This document shows positions 1 through 8,618 of a DNA stretch of 64,000 nt, one piece after another. The stretch spans positions 266,627 through 330,626 of the forward strand of contig NZ_FOVT01000005.1 in NCBI RefSeq assembly GCF_900115245.1. The letters are read 5' to 3'. The notes below the pieces were generated by a model. It had not been told where the DNA came from and did no database searches. It saw only the letters and a list, made by a program, of their open reading frames with translations. Source of the DNA: Mesorhizobium sp. NFR06 (lineage in GTDB: Bacteria > Pseudomonadota > Alphaproteobacteria > Rhizobiales > Rhizobiaceae). Each line of letters starts with the position of its first letter. The first letter of the stretch is position 1. Made by a program: the position numbers and the translations under genes.

Positions 1-747
1 CGCAGCGTCGCCTTGACCGAGGCCGGCGCCAGCCTGCTTGCGCGGCTCGGCCCGGCGCTCGGCGAGGTCGAGGCGGCGCTCGATGTCGTGAACGGTTTTC
101 GCGACCGGCCGGCAGGGACCTTGCGGCTCAACGTGCCCGTCAGTGCTTCACGGCTGGTTCTGCCCAGGATCGTCCCAGGTTTCCTTGCCGCCTATCCGGC
201 CATCCGCCTTGAGGTGACGGCCGAGGAAAGCTTCGTCGACCTGCTGGCCGCGGGCTGCGACGCCGGCATCCGTTATGACGAGCGGCTGGAGCAGGACATG
301 ATCGCGGTGCCGATCGGCCCGCGCGCGCAGCGCTTTGCGACAGCCGCTTCGCCTGTCTATCTCGACCGGCACGGCCGGCCGCAGCACCCGCGCGACCTGC
401 TTGATCACGCCTGCCTGCGCGGGCGCTTCGCGGGCCGCGGCGTAATGCCATGGGAATTCGTGCGGGATGGCGAGGTGGTCAGCGTCAATCCTTCGGGCCC
501 GCTGACAGTCACATTGGGCGGCGCCGTCGATCTCGCCGTCGATGCCGCCGTCGCCGGCACCGGCATCGTCAGCCTGTTCGAGGACTGGCTTCGCCCGCAT
601 TTTGAAAGCGGCGCGCTCGAGCCCGTTCTCGAGCCATGGTGGGAGGAATTTTCAGGACCGTTCCTCTACTATCCCGGCCGCCGTCTTGTGCCGGCGCCGC
701 TGCGCGCCTTCATAGACTATATCAAGACGCCGGTTGGCCGCTGGTAG
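1..747 (+). CDS. LysR-family transcriptional regulator, C-terminal part (5' end outside window)
   Basis: The reading frame is open from base 1, so the N-terminal winged-helix DNA-binding domain lies mostly outside the window. The visible 248 residues begin with the end of the recognition/linker helix (RSVALTEAG, then a long helix to about residue 30). They continue into the periplasmic-binding-like effector domain: a GTLRLNVPVSASRLVLPRI strand-helix start, and a C-terminal GTGIVSLFEDWLRPHFESG segment typical of the CrgA-like LysR subgroup. The effector and targets cannot be read from this part. A hairpin 11 bases after the stop probably ends transcription from both sides. Confidence 0.9.
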   Translation, partial: RSVALTEAGASLLARLGPALGEVEAALDVVNGFRDRPAGTLRLNVPVSASRLVLPRIVPGFLAAYPAIRLEVTAEESFVDLLAAGCDAGIRYDERLEQDMIAVPIGPRAQRFATAASPVYLDRHGRPQHPRDLLDHACLRGRFAGRGVMPWEFVRDGEVVSVNPSGPLTVTLGGAVDLAVDAAVAGTGIVSLFEDWLRPHFESGALEPVLEPWWEEFSGPFLYYPGRRLVPAPLRAFIDYIKTPVGRW

Positions 748-757
748 CAGAAACAAA

Positions 758-779
758 AAGGCCGCCCGGAGGCGGCCTT
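758..779 (-). terminator. Intrinsic terminator of rplM-rpsI (probably bidirectional)
   Basis: A perfect 9-bp stem (aaggccgcc / ggcggcctt) with a 4-base loop sits between the convergent LysR and rpsI genes. Read on the minus strand the stem is followed by a T-rich tail (ttttt then gttt), which fits termination of the ribosomal protein operon. The plus-strand tail is only three T's. Confidence 0.8.
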
Positions 780-803
780 TCGAAAAGCTTGGATCTCGTT
801 GCG

Positions 804-1274
804 TTAGCGCTTCGAGAACTGGAAGCTGCGGCGGGCCTTCGCCTTGCCGTACTTCTTGCGCTCGACCACGCGGCTGTCGCGGGTCAGGAAGCCGCCCTTC
901 TTGAGCACCGAGCGCAGGCCCGGCTCGTAGTAGGTCAGCGCCTTGGAGATGCCGTGACGCACCGCACCCGCCTGGCCGGAAAGGCCGCCGCCGATGACGG
1001 TGGCGACGATGTCGTACTGGCCTGCGCGGTTGGCCGCGACGATCGGCTGGTTGAGGATCATCTGCAGCACCGGACGCGCGAAATAGCTCGCGAATTCCTT
1101 GTCGTTGACGGTGATCTTGCCGGAGCCCGGCTTCACCCAGACGCGCGCGATGGCGTTCTTGCGCTTGCCGGTGGCATAGGCGCGGCCGGACTTGTCGAGC
1201 TTCTGGACGTGCACCGGCGCGGCCGGCTGCGCGGCGACAGTCCCGAGTTCTGCGAGCGAGGAAAGCTCAGCCAT
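804..1274 (-). CDS. rpsI: 30S ribosomal protein S9
   Basis: The 156-residue product is ribosomal protein S9 of the small subunit, whose basic C-terminal tail reaches the decoding centre. The core begins near residue 33 with [14 protein letters not shown] and ends in the conserved tail [24 protein letters not shown] split over residues 133-156. The first ~30 residues are the extension usual in Rhizobiales. It follows rplM with a one-base overlap of stop and start (TAATG), so the two are translationally coupled, the conserved L13-S9 order. Confidence 0.98.
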   Translation of the reverse strand: MAELSSLAELGTVAAQPAAPVHVQKLDKSGRAYATGKRKNAIARVWVKPGSGKITVNDKEFASYFARPVLQMILNQPIVAANRAGQYDIVATVIGGGLSGQAGAVRHGISKALTYYEPGLRSVLKKGGFLTRDSRVVERKKYGKAKARRSFQFSKR

Positions 1275-1738
1275 TACGAGGCCCTCTTGTTCTTGGAGTT
1301 CAGCTTGGCCACGTCGAGCGAGACGGGCTGCTGGGCGGTGTGCGGATGTTCAGCGCCTGCATAGACGCGGAGATTCTTCATCTGGCGGCGGCCAAGCGGG
1401 CCGCGCGGGATCATGCGTTCGACGGCCTTTTCGACGACGCGCTCTGGGAAGCGGCCCTCGAGCAGCTGGCGCGCGGTGCGCTCCTTGATGCCGCCGGGGT
1501 GGCCGGTGTGCCAGTAATAGACCTTGTCGGTGTACTTCTTGCCGGTGAACACCACCTTGTCGGCATTGATGACGATGACATTGTCGCCGTCATCGACATG
1601 CGGGGTGAAGGTGGGCTTGTGCTTGCCGCGCAGATGGTTGGCGATGACGGTGGCCAGACGACCGACGACGAGACCTTCGGCGTCGATCAGCACCCACTTC
1701 TTCACCACATCCGCAGGCTTCTGCGAAAAGGTAGCCAT
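1274..1738 (-). CDS. rplM: 50S ribosomal protein L13
   Basis: The 154-residue product is large-subunit protein L13, an early assembly protein. The start chosen is [15 protein letters not shown], which gives the usual alphaproteobacterial length. The frame stays open about 110 bases further upstream, but that stretch is the leader. Family features include [16 protein letters not shown] near residue 25, the [13 protein letters not shown] segment and the [18 protein letters not shown] signature near residue 112. It is the first gene of the rplM-rpsI operon and has a good sigma70 promoter 136 bases upstream. Confidence 0.98.
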   Translation of the reverse strand: MATFSQKPADVVKKWVLIDAEGLVVGRLATVIANHLRGKHKPTFTPHVDDGDNVIVINADKVVFTGKKYTDKVYYWHTGHPGGIKERTARQLLEGRFPERVVEKAVERMIPRGPLGRRQMKNLRVYAGAEHPHTAQQPVSLDVAKLNSKNKRAS

Positions 1739-1873
1739 GGTTTTGCTCTCACGTTGACCTTCCGATCCGTGAGGAACAAGGAAGGCGTTTCTTGTTGCTT
1801 GGATTGGCGCGCGGCCGAAGCCAACCGCCAATAACAAAACGGCGGCCATTGCGGGCCGCTGCTTCGGGTGGGC

Positions 1874-1902
1874 TTATAGGCGAGGGAGGTTCGAACGTCA
1901 AG
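1874..1902 (-). promoter_or_regulatory. Sigma70 promoter of rplM-rpsI
   Basis: On the minus strand the sequence reads CTTGAC, a 17-base spacer, then CTATAA, nearly identical to the rhizobial housekeeping consensus CTTGAC-N17-CTATAT. It leaves a leader of about 130 bases before the rplM start. Confidence 0.75.
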
Positions 1903-1963
1903 GCACTGGAAAACAAGCTTGGCGAACAAAATAAAGCAAAAACAATGGCTTGATAGAGTGGTA

Positions 1964-2428
1964 TTATTTTACCCCATCGTTCTTTCGCTTCGGCGGGATC
2001 GAATAGGTCCCCGTGGCGTGCGCAACCGTGTGTCCGTCCGGGCCGGCGACCATGTCGATGTCGAACACCATCAGGCTTTTGCCGAGCTTGAGGATCCGGC
2101 AATGGCCGTCGATCGGCCCGGCCCCGGCCTTGCGCATGAAGTTGATGTCGAGGTTGACCGTCACCGACAGCGCGTCCGGACCGGCGTGGCTGAGCACGCA
2201 GACATAACCGCCGATGTCGGCCAGCGTGAACAGCGACGGACCGGACACCGTTCCGCCGGGACGCAGATGTCGCTCGTCGGCGTTGAGCCGCACCGTGCAG
2301 CCGCCTGGAAACACATCGATCGCCTCATAGGAGGTGAACTGGTCGTTAAGTTGCGGATAGACGCTTGCCATCAGCGCATTGACTTCAGCCGCGTTGAGCA
2401 TTGGCTTCAGATTGCTTTGGGCAGGCAT
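1964..2428 (-). CDS. PaaI-family hotdog-fold thioesterase
   Basis: The 154-residue product looks like an acyl-CoA thioesterase of the PaaI/YdiI hotdog superfamily, hydrolysing CoA thioesters in the cytoplasm. Visible support is the ERHLRPGGTVSGPSLFTLAD segment (about residues 69-88), the position of the hotdog helix and catalytic Asp/Glu region, followed by DALSVTVNLDINFMRKAG, typical of the dimer strand. I start at MPAQSNLKPM; an upstream in-frame extension of 50 residues has no family resemblance. The substrate is unknown. The neighbouring divergent enoyl-CoA hydratase hints at acyl-CoA metabolism. Confidence 0.85.
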   Translation of the reverse strand: MPAQSNLKPMLNAAEVNALMASVYPQLNDQFTSYEAIDVFPGGCTVRLNADERHLRPGGTVSGPSLFTLADIGGYVCVLSHAGPDALSVTVNLDINFMRKAGAGPIDGHCRILKLGKSLMVFDIDMVAGPDGHTVAHATGTYSIPPKRKNDGVK

Positions 2429-2580
2429 GGGCGGCGTCCTATATGAGATGGTAAGCTCCGGGCGGTATGCCTGGACCAATCGGCGCGACGGAGAAAACAC
2501 GCCTCCCGGCTGTTCTTCAACCGGCAGCGTGCTAGTTCTGTTGCTCCATGGCTGCGTGAGCAAATCGAAAGGTTTCACAA

Positions 2581-3402
2581 GTGGCTGAAGTCGTCGCCAT
2601 CAAGCCCGCCGTCGCCGACGGCCCCGTTCTTGTCAGCCAGGACAAAGGCATTTTGCGCCTCACACTCGCCAGCCCGCCGGCCAATGCGCTCTCGCTGGCG
2701 ACGATGGCGGCACTTCAGGCGGAGTTTGACCGCGTGAAGACCGACAAATCTGTGCGCGTCATCATCTTGGCGGCATCCGGCAAGGTGTTCTGCGCCGGTC
2801 ACGATCTCAAGGAAATGACGGCGCACCGCGCTGAAGCGGACCGCGGCAAGGCTTTCTTCGAAAAGACCTTCGCGGCCTGCGCGAAATTGATGCAGACCAT
2901 CGTGCGCCATCCGAAGCCGGTGATCGCCGAGGTCGATGGCCTCGCCACCGCCGCCGGCCTGCAGCTGGTCGCGAGCTGCGATCTTGCCATCGCTTCGCAC
3001 GAGGCGAGCTTCTGCACGCCCGGCGTCAACATCGGCCTGTTCTGCTCGACGCCGATGGTGGCGCTGTCGCGCAACGTCTCGCGCAAGCAGGCGATGGAAA
3101 TGCTTTTGACCGGCGAGACGATCGATGCGGCGACGGCCAAGGATTTCGGCCTGGTCAATCGCATCGTGCCGCGCGAATATCTGAATCAAGTTGTCAACAA
3201 ATACGCGCAAACCATTGCATCCAAATCGTCTTTGGTGGTCAAGACCGGGAAGGAAGCCTTCTACGCTCAGGCCGAAATGGGGCTGGCCGACGCTTATGCT
3301 TATACCGGCCGCGTGATGGTCGAGAACATGCTGGCGCGAGACGCGGAGGAAGGCATCGGCGCCTTCATCGGCAAGCGCAAGCCCGAATGGACCGACGAGT
3401 AG
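2581..3402 (+). CDS. Enoyl-CoA hydratase/isomerase family protein
   Basis: A 273-residue crotonase-fold protein, likely hydrating or isomerising an enoyl-CoA. It starts with GTG. The oxyanion-hole residues are seen in FCAGHDLKEM (about residues 69-78) and in the second conserved block GLATAAGLQLVASCDLAIAS near residue 120. The family length and the C-terminal EGIGAFIGKRKPEW motif (the usual EG..AF..KR.P.W) fit. The glycine-rich block lacks the usual acidic catalytic residue pattern of classical short-chain hydratase, so it may be an ECHDC3-like or specialised member. The exact substrate cannot be assigned. Confidence 0.88.
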   Translation: MAEVVAIKPAVADGPVLVSQDKGILRLTLASPPANALSLATMAALQAEFDRVKTDKSVRVIILAASGKVFCAGHDLKEMTAHRAEADRGKAFFEKTFAACAKLMQTIVRHPKPVIAEVDGLATAAGLQLVASCDLAIASHEASFCTPGVNIGLFCSTPMVALSRNVSRKQAMEMLLTGETIDAATAKDFGLVNRIVPREYLNQVVNKYAQTIASKSSLVVKTGKEAFYAQAEMGLADAYAYTGRVMVENMLARDAEEGIGAFIGKRKPEWTDE

Positions 3403-3446
3403 TCGACTTGAATGGAGCCGCGCCATTGCATCGCTGAAGGTTCGAC

Positions 3447-4229
3447 GTGGCTGCCCGCAAGCAACTGACGCGGCTGAAGGCGCCCTATCTCAAGCGCATC
3501 CTGCTCGAGCCGTCGCGCGTCGCGGATTGGGACCAGTATCCGTGGAGCCTGCCGATCTTCCACGCCCGCGAATTCGAGTTTGAATTCACGAGCGCCATCA
3601 CCATCATCGTCGGCGAGAACGGCACCGGCAAATCGACGCTGCTGGAAGCCATCGGCGCGCTGGCCGGATATGACGAGGCCGGCGGCGGCAAAGGCTACCG
3701 CCCGGTCGACCATTCCATTGCCATCGACAAAAGCGGCGCGTCCCTCGCTGACACGTTGCGCGGCCATTGGTTGCCGAAGGTCACCGCCGGTTGGTTCTTC
3801 CGGGCTGAATCCTTCTATTCCGTCGCACGCTATCTCGACCGCGCGGCGCTCGAAGATCCGTTCAAGCCACCGCCGCCCGATTTCCTCTCGTGGTCGCATG
3901 GCGAAGGCTTCATCCGCTTCTTCGAGGAGCGCTGCCGACGGCAAGGCATCTATATCCTCGACGAACCCGAAAGCGCGCTGTCGCCGACGCGCCAGATCGA
4001 ACTGCTGAGACTGCTCCGGCGCATGGAGCAGTCCGGCACCGCGCAGGTGATCATGGCCACGCACTCGCCGCTGCTGATGGCGTGTCCGAATGCGCGGCTG
4101 TTCCGCATCAGCCGCTTCGGCCTCGACCTGATCGATTTTCAGGACACCGATCATTTTCGCATGATGCGCGACTTCTGCAGCGATCCGGCTGCCTTTCTCG
4201 CCGAAGCGCTGTATGAGGACGAACCATGA
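3447..4229 (+). CDS. Small AAA/SMC-like ATPase (putative ATP-binding protein)
   Basis: A 260-residue stand-alone P-loop ATPase starting at GTG. The Walker A motif GENGTGKST lies at about residues 54-62, an ABC/SMC-type signature SHGEGF near residue 151, the Walker B YILDEPES at about residues 169-176, and a switch histidine in ATHSPLLM near residue 205. There is no transmembrane segment and no attached nuclease domain, so it is the compact predicted-ATPase type. Its stop overlaps the start of the CoA-binding protein gene by four bases (ATGA), indicating co-translation. The cellular role is unknown. Confidence 0.85.
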   Translation: MAARKQLTRLKAPYLKRILLEPSRVADWDQYPWSLPIFHAREFEFEFTSAITIIVGENGTGKSTLLEAIGALAGYDEAGGGKGYRPVDHSIAIDKSGASLADTLRGHWLPKVTAGWFFRAESFYSVARYLDRAALEDPFKPPPPDFLSWSHGEGFIRFFEERCRRQGIYILDEPESALSPTRQIELLRLLRRMEQSGTAQVIMATHSPLLMACPNARLFRISRFGLDLIDFQDTDHFRMMRDFCSDPAAFLAEALYEDEP

Positions 4230-4747
4230 ATCACGACGCCTACGACAACACCTACATCGCCGGCATTCTGAACGCGGTGAAAACGATCGCCATGGTCGGC
4301 GCCTCGCCAAACGACGTGCGGCCGAGCTATTTCGTGCTGAAATATCTTCTGGCCAAGGGCTTTTCGGTATTTCCGATCAATCCGGGTCATGCGGGCAAGG
4401 AGATCCTTGGTCGTATGGTCTATGCCAGCCTGGCCGACCTGCCTCAGCCGGTCGACATGGTCGACATCTTTCGCGGTTCGGCAGCTATACCGGGCATCGT
4501 CGACCAGGTGCTGAAGCTCGACCCGCTGCCGAAGGTGGTCTGGATGCAGCTCGGCGTGCGTCATGACGAGGCGGCTGCCCGCGCCGAGGCCGCCGGCATC
4601 AAGGTGGTGATGAACCGCTGCCCGAAGATCGAATACGGCAAGCTGTCTGGCGAGATCGGCTGGACCGGCGTCAATTCCGGCGTGCTGTCTTCGAAGAAGC
4701 CCCTGATGCGGCAGGGCTTCCAGAGTCTTGGTGTGCGGCAGAAATAG
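4226..4747 (+). CDS. CoA-binding protein (YccU-like Rossmann fold)
   Basis: A 173-residue protein of the CoA_binding_2 family. The Rossmann-like core starts with KTIAMVGASPNDVRPSY (about residues 17-33), continues through GFSVFPINPGHAGKEILG, and ends with GIKVVMNRCPKIEY near residue 127. The family resembles the CoA-binding domain of succinyl-CoA synthetase alpha but lacks the phosphohistidine domain; its reaction is not known. Translation is coupled to the upstream ATPase by an ATGA overlap. The C-terminal ~40 residues extend beyond the minimal domain. Confidence 0.85.
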   Translation: MNHDAYDNTYIAGILNAVKTIAMVGASPNDVRPSYFVLKYLLAKGFSVFPINPGHAGKEILGRMVYASLADLPQPVDMVDIFRGSAAIPGIVDQVLKLDPLPKVVWMQLGVRHDEAAARAEAAGIKVVMNRCPKIEYGKLSGEIGWTGVNSGVLSSKKPLMRQGFQSLGVRQK

Positions 4748-4906
4748 GCCGGCTACGGCTCGCGCAAAATTATTCCGGGAAGAAATGGATTTTCCCGGGC
4801 GTTCGTCGCAGATCGCATCCCGAAAGGTTTTTTCTTCTTTGCATTCCCAGCCGCGCTTCGCCAAGAATGCCCGGCGATTTTCGAGAGATTTGAGAGGGAG
4901 GTTTCG

Positions 4907-6187
4907 ATGACCCGCACGCCCGGTTTCAACACGCTTGCCGTTCATGCAGGCGCAAAGCCCGATCCGGCAACCGGCGCCCGCGCCACGCCGATCTATCAGA
5001 CCACCTCCTATGTCTTCGACGATGCCGACCATGCCGCCTCGCTGTTCGGGCTGAAGGCCTTTGGCAACATCTACACCCGCATCATGAACCCGACGCAGGC
5101 CGTGCTCGAGGAGCGCCTTGCCGCGCTCGAGGGCGGCACCGCAGCACTTGCCGTCGCCTCCGGCCACGCCGCGCAGGTCCTCGTCTTCCATAACCTGCTG
5201 CAGCCGGGCGACAATTTCGTATCCGCCACAAAGCTCTATGGCGGCTCGATCAACCAATTCGGCCACGCCTTCAAGAATTTTGGCTGGGAGGTGCGCTGGG
5301 CTGACACCAATGAGCCTTCGACCTTCGAGAGCCAGATCGACGACAGGACCAAGGCGATCTTCATCGAAAGCCTTGCCAATCCCGGCGGTATCTTCGTCGA
5401 TATCGAGAAGATCGGCGACATCGCCCGCCGGCACGGCCTGCCGCTGATCGTCGACAACACGCTGGCCTCGCCCTATCTGGTGCGGCCGATCGAGCACGGC
5501 GCCGATATCGTCGTGCATTCGCTGACCAAGTTCATCGGCGGCCACGGCAATTCCATCGGCGGCGCCATCGTCGACGGCGGCACCTTCGACTGGTCGAAGT
5601 CGGGCAAGTATCCGATGCTGTCGGAGCCACGCCCCGAATATGGCGGCATCGTCCTGCACGAGACCTTCGGCAATTTCGCCTTCGCCATCGCCGCGCGCGT
5701 GCTCGGCCTGCGCGACATCGGCCCGGCGATCTCGCCGTTCAACGCTTTTCTGATCCTGACCGGGCTGGAAACCCTGCCGCTCAGGATGCAGCGCCACTGC
5801 GACAACGCGGTCACGGTAGCCGGCTGGCTTTCCAACCACCCCAAGGTTGCCTGGGTGAACTATCCCGGCCTTCCAAGCGACAAGAACAACGCGCTGCAGA
5901 AGAAATATTCGCCGCAGGGCGCGGGAGCCGTGTTTACCTTCGGCCTCAAGGGTGGCTACGAGGCCGGCGTCAAATTCGTCGAGGCGCTGGAACTGTTCTC
6001 GCACCTCGCCAATGTCGGCGACACCAAGTCGCTCGTCATCCATCCGGCCTCGACCACGCACCGCCAGCTTTCCGATGAGCAGAAGATCAAGGCCGGCGCC
6101 GGCCCGGACACGGTCCGGCTGTCGATCGGCATCGAGGACGTCCAGGACATCGTCGCCGACCTGGAACAGGCGCTGAGCAAGGTCTGA
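4907..6187 (+). CDS. metY: O-acetylhomoserine aminocarboxypropyltransferase (O-acetylhomoserine sulfhydrylase)
   Basis: The 426-residue product is a PLP-dependent Cys/Met metabolism enzyme that makes homocysteine from O-acetylhomoserine and sulfide. The PLP lysine sits in [16 protein letters not shown] near residues 204-219. The N-terminal [19 protein letters not shown] and the length over 420 residues favour the MetY type over MetB or MetZ (about 380-400). A strong GGGAGG ribosome site lies five bases before the ATG. The 160-base leader was checked for a SAM-II riboswitch and no convincing one was seen. A cupin gene follows five bases later. Confidence 0.93.
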   Translation: MTRTPGFNTLAVHAGAKPDPATGARATPIYQTTSYVFDDADHAASLFGLKAFGNIYTRIMNPTQAVLEERLAALEGGTAALAVASGHAAQVLVFHNLLQPGDNFVSATKLYGGSINQFGHAFKNFGWEVRWADTNEPSTFESQIDDRTKAIFIESLANPGGIFVDIEKIGDIARRHGLPLIVDNTLASPYLVRPIEHGADIVVHSLTKFIGGHGNSIGGAIVDGGTFDWSKSGKYPMLSEPRPEYGGIVLHETFGNFAFAIAARVLGLRDIGPAISPFNAFLILTGLETLPLRMQRHCDNAVTVAGWLSNHPKVAWVNYPGLPSDKNNALQKKYSPQGAGAVFTFGLKGGYEAGVKFVEALELFSHLANVGDTKSLVIHPASTTHRQLSDEQKIKAGAGPDTVRLSIGIEDVQDIVADLEQALSKV

Positions 6188-6192
6188 CCGCG

Positions 6193-6537
6193 ATGTCGGC
6201 TTTCCTTGCGGTCAGCACCGATACTATCGAACCGGAGGCCGGCGCGCCGGCCCCGGACCGGGTGATCTCGGGCGATCCCAAATTCCGCACCTGGAATGTC
6301 GAGGAACGCGACGGCGGCCTTTATGCCGGCATCTGGGAAGCGACACCGGGCAAGTGGCGCATTGTCTACGACGAATGGGAGTTCTGCCACATCCTGGCGG
6401 GCGTGTCGGTGATCGCCGAGGACGGCGGTGAGGCGCGCACCGTGCGGGCGGGCGACAGTTTCGTGCTGCGGCCGGGTTTCAAAGGGACCTGGGAAGTGCT
6501 CGAGACCACCCGCAAGGAATATGTGATCAGGCTTTAA
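6193..6537 (+). CDS. Cupin domain protein (DUF861/Cupin_3 type)
   Basis: A 114-residue single-domain cupin. The DUF861-like block runs from YAGIWEATPGKWRIVYDEWE to EFCHILAGVSVIAEDGGEA and AGDSFVLRPGFKGTWEV, where the second conserved cupin motif ends. The family includes ureidoglycine aminohydrolase-like and uncharacterised ethanolamine-type cupins; the metal ligands here are incomplete (one His and Glu in EFCHI). It is almost contiguous with metY and is probably co-transcribed with it. Its function in sulfur metabolism is not established. Confidence 0.82.
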   Translation: MSAFLAVSTDTIEPEAGAPAPDRVISGDPKFRTWNVEERDGGLYAGIWEATPGKWRIVYDEWEFCHILAGVSVIAEDGGEARTVRAGDSFVLRPGFKGTWEVLETTRKEYVIRL

Positions 6538-6540
6538 CGG

Positions 6541-7260
6541 CTAGCGGCCGGCCCACAGCAGCCGGTCGATATCATCGTTGGAAAAACCGTATTGGCTCAT
6601 CATCTCCCGGTGCCACGAGCTGCCGAGCAATTCATCCAGGCACCGATCCACCTTTTGACGTAGCGCGGCATTGTTCTTGGCCAGCGCGAAGGCGCCGGCG
6701 GCAGGCTGCTTCTCGGATGCTGGAACATCGACGACGTCGAGCCGAGCATCGGGTTCGCGGGTGATGTAACCTCGATGCGCCATGGCGACACTGGCATAGG
6801 CCTGCACTGCACCCTGCGCCACGGCCTCCGCTGCTTCCGCCTGCGTTGCGAATGTTTTGATTCGTCCGGGGGGAACGCCGTTCCGCAGTGCGGTTTGATG
6901 CTGAATCTGGTCTGAGATCACGGCCAATATCGCCGAGGGGTTCCGGGCGAGCGAGCGGTAGCCCGCCAACCCCAGCGGATCGCCCTTCGCGACCATCAGC
7001 CCGTCAGGCAATGCCCAGATCGATCGCGTAAAGTCGACGAGCTTTCGGCGCTCGTCCGAGATGAACAGGCCTGTGGTCATATCCCAGCGGCCTTTGGCCA
7101 CTCCGGGCAGCAACTCGGCGAACTCTGTCTCGATGGGCGAGAAATCCGCCAGCTCAAGCATCTGGCCAATCTTCTCGGCGAGCTTTGCGTCGCAGCCGCC
7201 GAGCTTGCCGGAAGCATCGGTGAAGCAGAAAGGAGGTTCCTGCAGGAAAGCGAATCTCAT
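6541..7260 (-). CDS. Substrate-binding protein of amino-acid ABC type, without signal peptide
   Basis: The 239-residue protein is a bacterial solute-binding family 3 domain (SBP_bac_3), as in EhuB or amino-acid receptors. It opens directly with the first beta strand, MRFAFLQEPPFCFTDASGKL, then CDAKLAEKIGQML and the LLPGVAKGRWDMTTGLF ligand region near residues 48-65. There is no signal peptide, and the ATG overlaps the stop of the upstream P450 gene by four bases, so there is no room for one unless translation starts inside that gene. No permease or ATPase gene is adjacent. It therefore looks cytosolic, and its partner is unknown. Confidence 0.8.
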   Translation of the reverse strand: MRFAFLQEPPFCFTDASGKLGGCDAKLAEKIGQMLELADFSPIETEFAELLPGVAKGRWDMTTGLFISDERRKLVDFTRSIWALPDGLMVAKGDPLGLAGYRSLARNPSAILAVISDQIQHQTALRNGVPPGRIKTFATQAEAAEAVAQGAVQAYASVAMAHRGYITREPDARLDVVDVPASEKQPAAGAFALAKNNAALRQKVDRCLDELLGSSWHREMMSQYGFSNDDIDRLLWAGR

Positions 7261-8519
7261 TTCGTGTTGCCCCGGAAAGTCACCGCGAGCTTTTCTAGCC
7301 CGTGGAAGTGATAGCTGTCGCGGAAGCGCGGCGCCTCGGCCAGGCGCAACTCCGGCAACCGCTCGAACAGCGTTTTCAGCGAGACCTGCAGTTCGAGCCT
7401 GGCCAGTGGCGCGCCGATGCAGAAATGGATGCCGGCGCCGAAGGAGACATTCTTCTGGTCCGTGCGCGCCGGGTTGAAAGTGCCAGGCCCGGAAAACGCC
7501 AGCGGGTCGTGATTGGCCATGCCGAGCAGCAGCGCCACCATCTCACCGGGCTTGACCAGAATGCCCGGCGAGACTTCGATCTCCTCATAGGCGTAGCGCA
7601 GGAACATGTGCAGCGGCGCGTCGAAGCGCAGGCATTCCTCGACGGCCGCGACGTTTCTCTCCGGCGTCTCAAAGAAGCGGCGCGGGTCGCCGCCTTGCGC
7701 GAGGATCGAGCGCACCGCGTTGCCGGTCTGGTGCACGGTCGCTTCGTGGCCGGCATTGAGAAGCAGGATGGCCGACGAGACCAGCTCGTCTTCCGAAAGC
7801 TTCTGGCCGTTGTCGCGCGCCTCGATCAGCAGCGAAAGCAGATCGTCGCCCGGCTTCTTGCGCCTTTCGGCGACGTAGCCGCGCAGGAAGGCCGCGAAAT
7901 CGCGCGCGGCGCGGTTGGCCGTGTCCTCGGTGTCGCGGGTGCGGCCATGCATGTACATGGCGACCATCCGGTGCGACCAGTCGAGCAGTTGCGGCCCCAT
8001 CTCGACCGGAACGCCGAGCATCTCGGCAATGATGGTGATCGGCAGCGGCGCGGCGTAGGCCGGCAGAAGGTCGACGCCGCCCGGCTCGAAGCGGTCGATC
8101 AGCTCTTTGGCCAGCACCTCGACACGTGGCCTGAGCCGCTCGACCTGGCGCGAGACGAAGGCGCGGTTGACCAGCGTCCGTAGCCTGGTGTGCACAGGCG
8201 GCTCGAGCTCCAGCATGGAATTGGCCTCGATCGCGTCGAAGGCAGTCAGGTGCGAGCGATCATCGCCCACGCCGCGGCTGTCGGGAATCCCGGCCGGGTT
8301 CTGGCGCCCGAAGCGGCGGTCGCGCAACAGACGGTTGACGTCGTCGAAGCCGCCGAAACACCAGAACCCGTAGTCTTCCCAGAAGAAGGCGTTCGACGCG
8401 CCATGCAGGAAAGCGTAGGCCTCATAAGGGTTCTGCACAAAAGCCGGCTCGTGCGGGTCGAGCCGCAGGCGGCGGCCGGTTGGATCAAATGCGAGATAGG
8501 CAGGCATCAAATCGGTCAT
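7257..8519 (-). CDS. Cytochrome P450
   Basis: A 420-residue soluble bacterial class I P450 monooxygenase. The I-helix oxygen-activation motif NAGHEAT is near residue 252, the ExxR pair occurs in VEECLRFDAP near residue 292, and the haem-thiolate loop FGAGIHFCIGAPLARLEL near residues 355-372 carries the cysteine ligand. No ferredoxin or reductase gene is next to it, so electrons would come from elsewhere. It is translationally coupled (ATGA) to the substrate-binding protein downstream and divergent from an FAD oxidoreductase. The substrate cannot be predicted. Confidence 0.96.
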   Translation of the reverse strand: MTDLMPAYLAFDPTGRRLRLDPHEPAFVQNPYEAYAFLHGASNAFFWEDYGFWCFGGFDDVNRLLRDRRFGRQNPAGIPDSRGVGDDRSHLTAFDAIEANSMLELEPPVHTRLRTLVNRAFVSRQVERLRPRVEVLAKELIDRFEPGGVDLLPAYAAPLPITIIAEMLGVPVEMGPQLLDWSHRMVAMYMHGRTRDTEDTANRAARDFAAFLRGYVAERRKKPGDDLLSLLIEARDNGQKLSEDELVSSAILLLNAGHEATVHQTGNAVRSILAQGGDPRRFFETPERNVAAVEECLRFDAPLHMFLRYAYEEIEVSPGILVKPGEMVALLLGMANHDPLAFSGPGTFNPARTDQKNVSFGAGIHFCIGAPLARLELQVSLKTLFERLPELRLAEAPRFRDSYHFHGLEKLAVTFRGNTK

Positions 8520-8618
8520 GCCAGACCATTAGCGCGCCTTGTCAGCCCGATGCCAGACCGTATTTTGGCGCCCGTGAAGCCGAAACGTTGAGCCAGGCGA
8601 GCCGGGGTGGATGTCTTG

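Noticed and set aside
4748..4906. SAM-II riboswitch before metY
   Set aside because: metY genes in Alphaproteobacteria often have one, but I could not find the typical pseudoknot pairing or the GCTAAA-like 3' element in this leader. A covariance search would decide.
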